The notes below the pieces were generated by a model that worked only from the letters and a program-made list of their open reading frames with translations, had not been told where the DNA came from and ran no database searches. A stretch of DNA of 33,265 bases from an uncultured Bacilli bacterium. Its GTDB lineage: Bacteria; Bacillota_I; Bacilli_A; RF39; UBA660. The stretch lies in contig CANROR010000004.1 of assembly GCA_947632275.1 (NCBI GenBank), forward strand, positions 1 to 33,265, read 5' to 3'. Position numbers and translations under genes: made by a program. Shown here piece after piece: positions 15,982-22,998 of this stretch (the first letter of the stretch is position 1; each line of letters starts with the position of its first letter).

Positions 15982-17271
15982 ATGAATTTAAAAGAAGTTA
16001 ATAATTTATTTCACGATAAAGCAACTAAATATCATTATGAAGTAGATAGTTTAAAAAAGGAAATAGATTATTATGAAAAGGTAATGCAAGATTTAGAAAA
16101 TAAACATTTAAGTTTGGTGGCGCAAAAATTATTATACGAAAAATATCGTTTAAAACTAACTAAATACAATTTAGAAATAATGTTAAAAACTATTAAAACG
16201 GATCTTTTTGTTTTAAAAGAAAAATTAAAAATCGCCGAAGAAAAATATAAATTAAGTTGTATTACGATTCATGCTTTAGGTTATAAACAAATTACTTTAC
16301 CTTATTTACTTAAATTTATTAATGATGAATTAAGAAAAAGTAATGTATCAGAATTGGACTTAATAAAAATTAATGAAAAAATTAAAATTCATAATGCTAA
16401 TGTTTTGCATAATCGACATAATACCATTTTGGCTAAAGATTTACACTTAATTTTAGATATGTTAAATCAAGGTTACGAAGAAATTGTTCCGATTGAAAAT
16501 AAAAATGCGGAAAAACTAGATCAAATCGTAGATAAATTAAATGAAGTTATTGATAGGGATGATTTAGATACGATTAATGATAATTTTAAATTTAAAGAAA
16601 TGTATAGCAATCTTTATAACAATGAAGATTTTTTGTATATTTACACCGAAATATTAAGACATATTCAATTTAAGATTTATGAACTTATTAGTTTATTAAA
16701 AATGGAAGAATATTATTTTGATATGGAAACTTTAAAAATTATTAAAGAAGAATATAAAACTTTTTATCATAAATATATGTTTATCAGAAACCAAATTGAT
16801 GATTTAAATATTGAAATTGCTATCGCGGAAAGTATTGAACCAGATGATGAAGAAACTTTAGAAAAAATTGCCGATATAGATTGTTATAAACTTTATTATG
16901 CTAGTAATAGTGATGATCCGACAAAATGCTTTATTATGCGCGATTTAAGTTCAATTAGAGAAGAAAGCCTACCAAGAATTTGGCAATTATTAGATAATTT
17001 TAAAAATCAAGAAAAAGTAAAAACTAAGCATTTAAAAACTAGTAATTACATTGAAATCAAGGACGATCAAATAAGAATTATTTTAAAACCTTTAGGTGAA
17101 GGAAATTATTCAGTTGAAGGTGTATTTATTAAAAAGAGTGATAATTTAAGAGAAGCTTATCAAAGTATGTTTAATCGACCTATTGCTGAAATAGATGATG
17201 ATTATGCTTATGCAGTTGAAGAACAAATGGCTAATTATGTCATGGAATACGGTCGTAAAGGTTCAAGATAA
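15982..17271 (+). CDS. Coiled-coil-rich protein, unknown
   Basis: 429 residues from ATG 15982, placed by AAGGAGG; an ATG at 15949 would overlap rlmH. The first ~110 residues are long charged helices likely to form coiled coils, followed by further helical segments and no membrane segment. The last ~90 residues differ: an alternating pattern (IRIILKPLGEGNYSVEGVFIKK) that resembles a small alpha/beta domain, perhaps RelE-like, but I cannot confirm this. Its place between rlmH and ung suggests co-transcription with housekeeping genes. I do not recognise the family. Confidence 0.75.
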   Translation: MNLKEVNNLFHDKATKYHYEVDSLKKEIDYYEKVMQDLENKHLSLVAQKLLYEKYRLKLTKYNLEIMLKTIKTDLFVLKEKLKIAEEKYKLSCITIHALGYKQITLPYLLKFINDELRKSNVSELDLIKINEKIKIHNANVLHNRHNTILAKDLHLILDMLNQGYEEIVPIENKNAEKLDQIVDKLNEVIDRDDLDTINDNFKFKEMYSNLYNNEDFLYIYTEILRHIQFKIYELISLLKMEEYYFDMETLKIIKEEYKTFYHKYMFIRNQIDDLNIEIAIAESIEPDDEETLEKIADIDCYKLYYASNSDDPTKCFIMRDLSSIREESLPRIWQLLDNFKNQEKVKTKHLKTSNYIEIKDDQIRIILKPLGEGNYSVEGVFIKKSDNLREAYQSMFNRPIAEIDDDYAYAVEEQMANYVMEYGRKGSR

Positions 17272-17294
17272 AAAGTAAAAAGGAAGTGCTAAAA

Positions 17295-17957
17295 ATGATA
17301 GGTAATGATTGGGATGAAAAATTAAAAGTTATTTGGGATAGTCCGGGCTTTAAAAACTTTTATCAAAGTATTATGGTTGAATATGAAAAAACGGAAATTT
17401 ATCCCCCTAAAGATTATATTTTTAAAGCTTTGCAATTAACGAGTTTTAAAAATACAAAAGTGGTTATCGTGGGGCAGGATCCATATCATGGCAAAGGTGA
17501 AGCGATGGGCTTATCTTTTTCTGTCAATAAAGATATCAAAATTCCCCCATCATTACAAAATATTTATAAAGAGTTACAAGATGATTTAGGAATTAAGCCG
17601 AAAAGTGATGGCGATTTAACTAATTGGGCAAAAAACGGTGTGCTTTTATTAAATGCGGTTTTGACAGTCGAAAAAGATAAACCCGCTTCCCATCGAGGGA
17701 AAGGTTGGGAAATTCTTACCGATTATATTATTAAAGTTTTAAATACCAAAGAAGAACCTGTAGTTTTTATTCTCTGGGGCAATTTTGCCAAAGAAAAAGC
17801 AAAGTATATTACCAATCCCCATCATTATATTATTATGAGTCCTCATCCTTCCCCATTTTCGGCTTATTCGGGTTTTTTTGGTAGTAAGCCTTTTAGTAAA
17901 ACTAATGCTTTTTTCAAAAAAAACAACATGGAACCAATTAATTGGCAACTAGATTAA
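17295..17957 (+). CDS. ung: Uracil-DNA glycosylase (family 1)
   Basis: 220 residues from ATG 17295 with AGGAAGTG upstream; a GTG at 17286 is in frame but lies in that site. The enzyme removes uracil from DNA in base excision repair. The water-activating loop GQDPYH is at 60-65 with catalytic Asp62, followed by MGLSFSV, LLLNAVLTV, the uracil-binding ILWGNFAKEK and the HPSPFSAYSGFFG DNA-intercalation loop. All active-site elements are present. Confidence 0.97.
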   Translation: MIGNDWDEKLKVIWDSPGFKNFYQSIMVEYEKTEIYPPKDYIFKALQLTSFKNTKVVIVGQDPYHGKGEAMGLSFSVNKDIKIPPSLQNIYKELQDDLGIKPKSDGDLTNWAKNGVLLLNAVLTVEKDKPASHRGKGWEILTDYIIKVLNTKEEPVVFILWGNFAKEKAKYITNPHHYIIMSPHPSPFSAYSGFFGSKPFSKTNAFFKKNNMEPINWQLD

Positions 17958-17988
17958 AAAAAGATGATTTTAAAGTTTAAAATCATCT
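17954..17988 (-). terminator. Terminator of the LemA-family gene
   Basis: A 27-bp near-perfect palindrome (17962-17988) overlaps the stop codon of the minus-strand gene and is followed on that strand by T7. On the plus strand the A run precedes it, so it would not act well for ung. Confidence 0.75.
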
Positions 17989-18509
17989 AATACGGCATCT
18001 TGCATATTCTTGCCATCAAAGAAAGGTTTGATGGTATAATGATGAATCTTTGCCACAATGTTGGTTGGGAACTTCCGGATTAATTCATTTAATTCGGAAG
18101 TATTTTTATTGTAATAATTTTTACTAGAAGTTAATTCTTCATTAATTTTATTAATAGTTTTTAATTCTTTATTAAATTCCTTCGTATCAAGTTTACTATA
18201 ATCATTTTTAACATCAATAATGATATTGACAGCTTCCGTGAGCTTACGGTCCATATCGTAGTTAGTAATTCGTTTATCTTTAAGTTCAATAAATTCTTTT
18301 AAATAATCTTTTTTTGTAACAACTTTTTTAATTAAATTATTTAAACGGACAATACAATCGTATTTATTGCGTAAGGCTTCGTCAATATTGCCTTCGGCTT
18401 TTTCAATTTTTAATTTATAAATAACCAAATTATTATAAACAGTTGCATAAACCATAATAATTGTACCCACAATAATAATAAGGATTAAAATTAGACTTGT
18501 GAAATTCAT
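17970..18509 (-). CDS. LemA-family membrane protein
   Basis: 179 residues from ATG 18509. An N-terminal membrane segment (about residues 3-23) is followed by YNNLVIYKLKIEKAEGNIDEAL and a four-helix-bundle region with NKYDCIVRLNNLIKKV, then the LNELIRKFPTNIVAKIH segment typical of LemA. LemA proteins are short, membrane-tethered helical bundles of unknown biochemical role. An ATG at 18521 is in frame but lies 4 bases past the -10 box, so it would not be transcribed; GGTGGT precedes 18509. Divergent from the FemAB genes, with overlapping promoter elements. Confidence 0.87.
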   Translation of the reverse strand: MNFTSLILILIIIVGTIIMVYATVYNNLVIYKLKIEKAEGNIDEALRNKYDCIVRLNNLIKKVVTKKDYLKEFIELKDKRITNYDMDRKLTEAVNIIIDVKNDYSKLDTKEFNKELKTINKINEELTSSKNYYNKNTSELNELIRKFPTNIVAKIHHYTIKPFFDGKNMQDAVLDDFKL

Positions 18510-18525
18510 TCTTACCACCATTATA

Positions 18526-18576
18526 ATTATAAAAAAAGTTTGGCAACTTGTAAAGAGTTAGGGATTATGTTAAAAT
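18526..18576. promoter_or_regulatory. Divergent promoters for lemA-like (-) and femAB (+) genes sharing one -35 site
   Basis: Minus strand: TTTACA (18554-18549), 17-bp spacer, TATAAT (18531-18526). Plus strand: TTGTAA (18548-18553), 17-bp spacer, TAAAAT (18571-18576) with a TG extension. The two -35 boxes occupy the same DNA, so polymerase can probably use only one at a time. Confidence 0.7.
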
Positions 18577-18594
18577 TTTTAAGAAGGTGATAAT

Positions 18595-19815
18595 ATGCGA
18601 TTTGTCGAAAATATTGAAAAAGAAGAATATGATGCTTTTACCCAAAAGCATGAAAAATCGCATTTTTTACAAAGCTATGAATGGGGCAAATTTTGTGAAG
18701 CGGTAAAGGGCCAAATTGCCCATTATGTTGGCATGAAAGATGATAATGAAAACCTAGTAGCTACCGCCTTAATTTTAGAAAAAAAGACCCCTTTAGGTTA
18801 TAGCTATGGTTACAGTCCACGGGGCTTTTTAATTGATTATACCAATAAAGCTTATATTAAAGTTTTCACCGGATTTTTACGGCAATTTATGATAGATAAA
18901 AAAATGATTTATATTAAATTTGATCCAGATATCAAGTATCAAGATATTGATGAAGAAGGGAAAAAGATAGAAGGCGGGGAAAACAACTACGAACTTTATG
19001 ATTATTTAAAAAGTTTAGGGTATCTTCATGGTGGTTTTTATAAGCTTTATGAAGGCAATCAACCGCGTTATACCTTCCGGATTAATTTAAAAAAGCCATG
19101 GGAAGAAGTAGAACAAAGATTTTCCAAAACTTTTCGCAAATCAATTAAAAGAAGCGAACAATATAATATTCGAATTGATAATAATGTTGATGTCGCTGGT
19201 TTTTATAATTTAATTCAAGAAAATAGTAGCAAAGATGGTTTTGATGCTAAGAGTAAAAATTTTTATGAAAAATTCGTAGAAATATTAGATGCTAAAAATA
19301 TAAAGTTTTTTAATGCTTATATTAAGCCTCAAGAATTACTTGCAAATATTAATAAGAAAATTGAAGAACAAGAAAATTTACTAAAGACGGCTACGAAAAA
19401 ACAAGAAGACATTAAAAATAAAATAGCTCGTCTTAATAAAGAAAAAGAAGAATTTGCACGTGTGGAAGGTGAAGAAATTTTAATTTGCTCTTTAATTTGT
19501 ACTTATACAGGCAATCGGGCTTGGAGTTTATATATAGGAAGTAACGACTTAGCCAATTTAACCTTCGCGGTTTCATTATGTTATTATGAGGCGATCAAAG
19601 ATGCTTATGAGCAAAAACTAGATTTCTTTGATCTTTTTGGTGTCGTTGGCGATCCGCATACCACTTATAAAAATTTGGCGCGAATTTATGACTTTAAAAG
19701 AAAATTTGGCGATGAATATATCGAGTTCATTGGGGAATTTGATTTAGTTAATAAAAAGTTTTTATATAAAATTTTACCGTTTTTATTAAAAATCTATCGA
19801 AAGTTAAGAGGTTAA
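18595..19815 (+). CDS. FemAB/FemX-type aminoacyltransferase (first copy)
   Basis: 406 residues. FemAB enzymes use aminoacyl-tRNA to add residues to the peptidoglycan stem peptide, building interpeptide bridges. Two GNAT-like subdomains are visible, with HFLQSYEWGKFCE at the start, YGYSPRGFLIDY, the FSKTFRKSIKRSEQ segment and a final LDFFDLFGVVGDPH region. A helical coiled-coil arm (about 245-290, NINKKIEEQENLLKTATKKQ) inserts in the second subdomain, as in FemA and MurM. GAAGGTGAT precedes the ATG. A close homologue follows immediately, so the pair may add successive residues. Confidence 0.9.
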   Translation: MRFVENIEKEEYDAFTQKHEKSHFLQSYEWGKFCEAVKGQIAHYVGMKDDNENLVATALILEKKTPLGYSYGYSPRGFLIDYTNKAYIKVFTGFLRQFMIDKKMIYIKFDPDIKYQDIDEEGKKIEGGENNYELYDYLKSLGYLHGGFYKLYEGNQPRYTFRINLKKPWEEVEQRFSKTFRKSIKRSEQYNIRIDNNVDVAGFYNLIQENSSKDGFDAKSKNFYEKFVEILDAKNIKFFNAYIKPQELLANINKKIEEQENLLKTATKKQEDIKNKIARLNKEKEEFARVEGEEILICSLICTYTGNRAWSLYIGSNDLANLTFAVSLCYYEAIKDAYEQKLDFFDLFGVVGDPHTTYKNLARIYDFKRKFGDEYIEFIGEFDLVNKKFLYKILPFLLKIYRKLRG

Positions 19816-19816
19816 T

Positions 19817-21064
19817 ATGGAACTTAAAAAGATTGATGAAAAAACTTATTTAGCTTTTGCTTTAAAAAATTCCTACATTTCTATTTATCAATTGCCAGAA
19901 TGGGGGAAATTAAAAGAAGAAAATGGTTGGATAAGTCATTTGGTCGGATTATTTGAAAATGACACTTTAAAGGGAGCAAGCCTTTTGCTCGAAAAACCAA
20001 CTCCCATAAAAAAAAGTTTATTTTATGCTCCGCGGGGTTTTTTGCTTGATTATCATGAACCTAATTTATTAAAAGAATTTACGCAAGAAGTAACTAGTTA
20101 TGTTAAGAATAATAATGGTTTTTTATTAAAAGTAGATCCTAATGTTATTTATGCAACAAGAGATGCCGATGGGCAAAACCAAAAAGTTTTAAACGAAGAA
20201 GTATTCCAAGAATTTATTCGTCTTGGTTATAAACATTTGGGATTTACAAAAAATTTTGAAACCTTGCAACCACGAAATTTATGTCGTTTTGCTTTAAAAG
20301 AAACTTACGAAGACACATTAGCTTCCTTTAGTAAAAATACCCGGAAGAATATTGAAAAATATGCCCATATGGGAGTCGAAATTCGGGTTATTGAACCGGG
20401 GGAAGTGGACCTTTTTGTTTCCCTTTTACAAGAAACCGCGGATAAAAAACATTTTGTAATTAGACCGGTTAGTTATTACAAAAAAATGTATGAACTTATG
20501 CGTGACTATTTAAAGTATTATGTGGTTTATATTGATCCCAACAAATATTATGAATTTGTAAGTGGTGAACTTAAACAAGCTAAAGATGATTTAGTAAAAC
20601 TCGAAGCTGAAATGAAAAAAATAAATATTGGCGAAAAGATTCGCAAAAAACATCAAGAATATGAAAATAAAGTCAAGAAAATGGAAGACAAACTTTTGGA
20701 AGCTAAGAAAATAAAAAATGGGGGTGTTCCGATTAACATTGGTGCTTTAATGAGTGTTTTCGTGGGTGACGAAGGCATAACTTTTATGAGTGGAACTTCC
20801 AATCTTTATAAAGAATTTGGTCCAAAGTATGTTTTTTATAACGAACATATTAAAGAATGCCTAAAGCAAAAGAAAAAATATTGTAACTTCTATGGAATAT
20901 CTTTAGATTTAAATCCTAACAATCCTTATTATTCAATCTATGAAATTAAAAAAGGCTTTAATCCCGAGATTGTCGAACTTTTAGGCGAATTTGATTATAT
21001 TGTTAATCCCTTTTTCTATCATTTATATAAAATAGCTTTAAAGGTATATAAAATATTTAAATAG
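19817..21064 (+). CDS. FemAB/FemX-type aminoacyltransferase (second copy)
   Basis: 415 residues, similar throughout to the preceding gene: YQLPEWGKLKEENGW, FYAPRGFLLDY, FSKNTRKNIEKYA and a coiled-coil arm (about 252-300, KLEAEMKKINIGEKIRKKHQ), ending in YCNFYGISLDLNPNNPYY. It starts one base after the first copy, with its Shine-Dalgarno (AAGAGG) inside that gene. Tandem FemAB genes often act on different positions of the cross-bridge, and sometimes as heterodimers. The order of addition and the amino acids cannot be read from sequence. Confidence 0.9.
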   Translation: MELKKIDEKTYLAFALKNSYISIYQLPEWGKLKEENGWISHLVGLFENDTLKGASLLLEKPTPIKKSLFYAPRGFLLDYHEPNLLKEFTQEVTSYVKNNNGFLLKVDPNVIYATRDADGQNQKVLNEEVFQEFIRLGYKHLGFTKNFETLQPRNLCRFALKETYEDTLASFSKNTRKNIEKYAHMGVEIRVIEPGEVDLFVSLLQETADKKHFVIRPVSYYKKMYELMRDYLKYYVVYIDPNKYYEFVSGELKQAKDDLVKLEAEMKKINIGEKIRKKHQEYENKVKKMEDKLLEAKKIKNGGVPINIGALMSVFVGDEGITFMSGTSNLYKEFGPKYVFYNEHIKECLKQKKKYCNFYGISLDLNPNNPYYSIYEIKKGFNPEIVELLGEFDYIVNPFFYHLYKIALKVYKIFK

Positions 21065-21065
21065 T

Positions 21066-21104
21066 TTTATACATTTTAGGAATACAATTCCAAATTTGTA
21101 TAAA
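21066..21104. repeat. Imperfect hairpin downstream of the FemAB pair
   Basis: TTTATACA (21066-21073) pairs with TGTATAAA (21097-21104), and GGAAT with ATTCC inside. There is no T tract, so it is either a weak terminator, a 3' stabiliser or a binding site. Confidence 0.5.
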
Positions 21105-21144
21105 CTAATAATTTTCATTCAACTGAAAAAATCAGAAAAAATCA

Positions 21145-21174
21145 AAAGTTTTTTCATTTAAATGAAAAAACTTT
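21145..21174. terminator. Perfect 30-bp palindrome, probable terminator
   Basis: Bases 21145-21159 are exactly complementary to 21160-21174, with T runs inside the left arm and a T-rich 3' end. It follows a tandem 10-bp repeat (GAAAAAATCA, 21125-21144). Its edge overlaps TTTACT at 21172-21177, the -35 of the next gene, so it may also be an operator. Confidence 0.5.
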
Positions 21175-21200
21175 ACTTTAATAAAAATTTATAATATAAT
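21172..21200 (+). promoter_or_regulatory. Promoter for the AAA/DUF4143 gene
   Basis: TTTACT (21172-21177), 17-bp spacer, TATAAT (21195-21200); a second TATAAT overlaps at 21190-21195. Confidence 0.65.
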
Positions 21201-21219
21201 GTTTATAGGTGAGGAAAAC

Positions 21220-22416
21220 ATGATCAATCGCGAAGATTATTTAAATTATTTAATAAAGTTAAAAGATAAGAAAATAATAAAGATTATAACCGGAATTCGT
21301 CGTTGTGGTAAATCAACTTTATTAGCTTTATATCGTGAACATTTAAAAAAAGTTAAAGTAAGTGAAAAGCAAATAATAAATCTTAATTTTGAAAAACCAA
21401 GTGATAATATTTATTCTAATTGGCGAGATTTATATAATGATATTGAAAAAAGACTTTTAAAAAATAAAATGAATTATATTTTTTTAGATGAAGTGCAAAT
21501 TGTTCCTGAGTTTGAAAAAATGGTTAATGGATTATTCACATTAGATAATGTTGATATCTATATCACAGGCTCTAATTCTTATATGCTTTCCGGCGAACTT
21601 GCCACTTTTTTGACCGGTAGATATATGCAAATACACATGTTACCATTATCTTTTAAAGAATACTTTCAAGTAGCTAATATTAAAGACAAAGAGTTAGCCT
21701 ATAATCAATATATTGAGAATGGTAGTTTTCCTTATTTAATAAATCTAGATAATGATTCGGAATTAATTCGAAATTATTTAGATGGTATTTATAATACGGT
21801 TTTGATGAAAGATGTCATAATTCGAAATAAAATTAAAGATGTTATGATTTTAGAAAGTATTGTTAAATTTTTATTTGCCAATATTGGTAATTTGGTTTCT
21901 ACGAAAAAAATAAGTGATACTTTAAATTCACATAATCGTAAAAATTCTGTGAATACAATTGAAAATTATTTAACTTGTTTAAAGGATAGTTATATTATTT
22001 ATAATGTGGGCCGGTATGATATTAAAGGAAAAGAATATTTAAAAACAGGAGATAAATATTATGTTTGCGATTTGGGATTACGAAAGTATCTTCTTGGCGA
22101 AGTAACGGATCTAGGGAGTATTTTAGAAAATATTATTTTTTTAGAATTAAAACGTCGGGGTTACGACATTTATATTGGTAAATATGAAAGTGAAGAAATA
22201 GATTTTGTGATCAAAAAAGAAGATGGCTTAAAATATATTCAAGTTGCATTAAGTGTTAGAGATGAAAAAACTTTAAAAAGAGAACTTGCTCCTCTTAAAG
22301 GTATTAAAGATAATTATCCTAAGTATTTAATAACTTTAGATAATGATAAAGCTACTTATGATGGCATTAAAGAAATAAATGCCTTAGAGTTTTTATTAGG
22401 TAATATTGAAATATAA
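21220..22416 (+). CDS. AAA_14 / DUF4143 ATPase
   Basis: 398 residues from ATG 21220 (GGTGAGG just upstream); an ATG at 21199 overlaps the -10 and is unlikely. The AAA_14 domain has Walker A GIRRCGKST at about 25-33, Walker B IFLDEVQ near 90 and the ITGSNSYMLSGELATFLTGR sensor segment. The C-terminal DUF4143 part carries a nuclease-like ELKRRGYDIYIGKYESEEIDFVI stretch with E-D/E-x-D residues. Such proteins are common and patchily distributed in gut bacteria; their role is unknown. It has its own promoter and palindromic upstream region, so it is probably an independent accessory gene. Confidence 0.9.
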   Translation: MINREDYLNYLIKLKDKKIIKIITGIRRCGKSTLLALYREHLKKVKVSEKQIINLNFEKPSDNIYSNWRDLYNDIEKRLLKNKMNYIFLDEVQIVPEFEKMVNGLFTLDNVDIYITGSNSYMLSGELATFLTGRYMQIHMLPLSFKEYFQVANIKDKELAYNQYIENGSFPYLINLDNDSELIRNYLDGIYNTVLMKDVIIRNKIKDVMILESIVKFLFANIGNLVSTKKISDTLNSHNRKNSVNTIENYLTCLKDSYIIYNVGRYDIKGKEYLKTGDKYYVCDLGLRKYLLGEVTDLGSILENIIFLELKRRGYDIYIGKYESEEIDFVIKKEDGLKYIQVALSVRDEKTLKRELAPLKGIKDNYPKYLITLDNDKATYDGIKEINALEFLLGNIEI

Positions 22417-22935
22417 TTAATCACTTATTACTTTATTAACGGGATAGTCATTATCTTCTTGAAAGTTAATATTTATTAGACATTCTTTATAGCATAAGCC
22501 AATAGTGTAAACTTGATGTTTAGCTAAAAACTTATCATAAAAACCTTGGCCATAACCAAGCCGATAGCCTAAATTATTAAAACAAAGTCCTGGGGTAATA
22601 CAAATAGCCTGTGAAAAATTTTCTATTCTTTTAGAGGTTGTTGGTTCTAAAATGCCAAAATAACCTTTGGTTAAATCATTTAAACTATTAATATAGTAAA
22701 AATTCATAGTATTATTTTCTATTTTAGGAACGGCTACTTTTTTAGTTTTTAAAAAATATTTAATTAAATTAGATGTATCAACTTCACTTCGAAATGATAC
22801 ATATATTAATATAGTTTGGGCTTCATTTACTTTTTTATCATTAATAACCTTCTCATAAATAAGGTTATTTTTTTCTTCTCTATGAGAAATGTTATCCCGA
22901 ATATTTATATATTTTTCTCTTAATTCTTTTTTCAT
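22417..22935 (-). CDS. fau: 5-formyltetrahydrofolate cyclo-ligase
   Basis: 172 residues. The enzyme converts 5-formyl-THF to 5,10-methenyl-THF using ATP, clearing an inhibitory folate form. Matching motifs are KKELREKYINIRDNIS at the N-terminus, the IYVSFRSEVDT segment and the ATP-binding GYRLGYGQGFYDKFL near the C-terminus. Its stop directly abuts the stop of the AAA/DUF4143 gene. A good promoter (TTGTAT 22970-22965, TATAAT 22947-22942) ends only 6 bases before the ATG and there is no Shine-Dalgarno, so the mRNA is probably leaderless. Confidence 0.92.
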   Translation of the reverse strand: MKKELREKYINIRDNISHREEKNNLIYEKVINDKKVNEAQTILIYVSFRSEVDTSNLIKYFLKTKKVAVPKIENNTMNFYYINSLNDLTKGYFGILEPTTSKRIENFSQAICITPGLCFNNLGYRLGYGQGFYDKFLAKHQVYTIGLCYKECLININFQEDNDYPVNKVISD

Positions 22936-22941
22936 AAAAGT

Positions 22942-22970
22942 ATTATAAAAAAAGAATTAAATAAATACAA
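22942..22970 (-). promoter_or_regulatory. Promoter of fau, predicted leaderless transcript
   Basis: On the minus strand TTGTAT (22970-22965), 17-bp spacer, TATAAT (22947-22942), then 6 bases to the ATG at 22935. The usual start site would fall on the ATG itself. Confidence 0.65.
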
Positions 22971-22998
22971 GTTTATTATTTGTTCTAGACTTTAAAAT

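Noticed and set aside
18510..18521. Longer N-terminus of the LemA-like protein from ATG 18521
   Set aside because: This ATG lies 4 bases after the -10 hexamer, upstream of the expected start of transcription.
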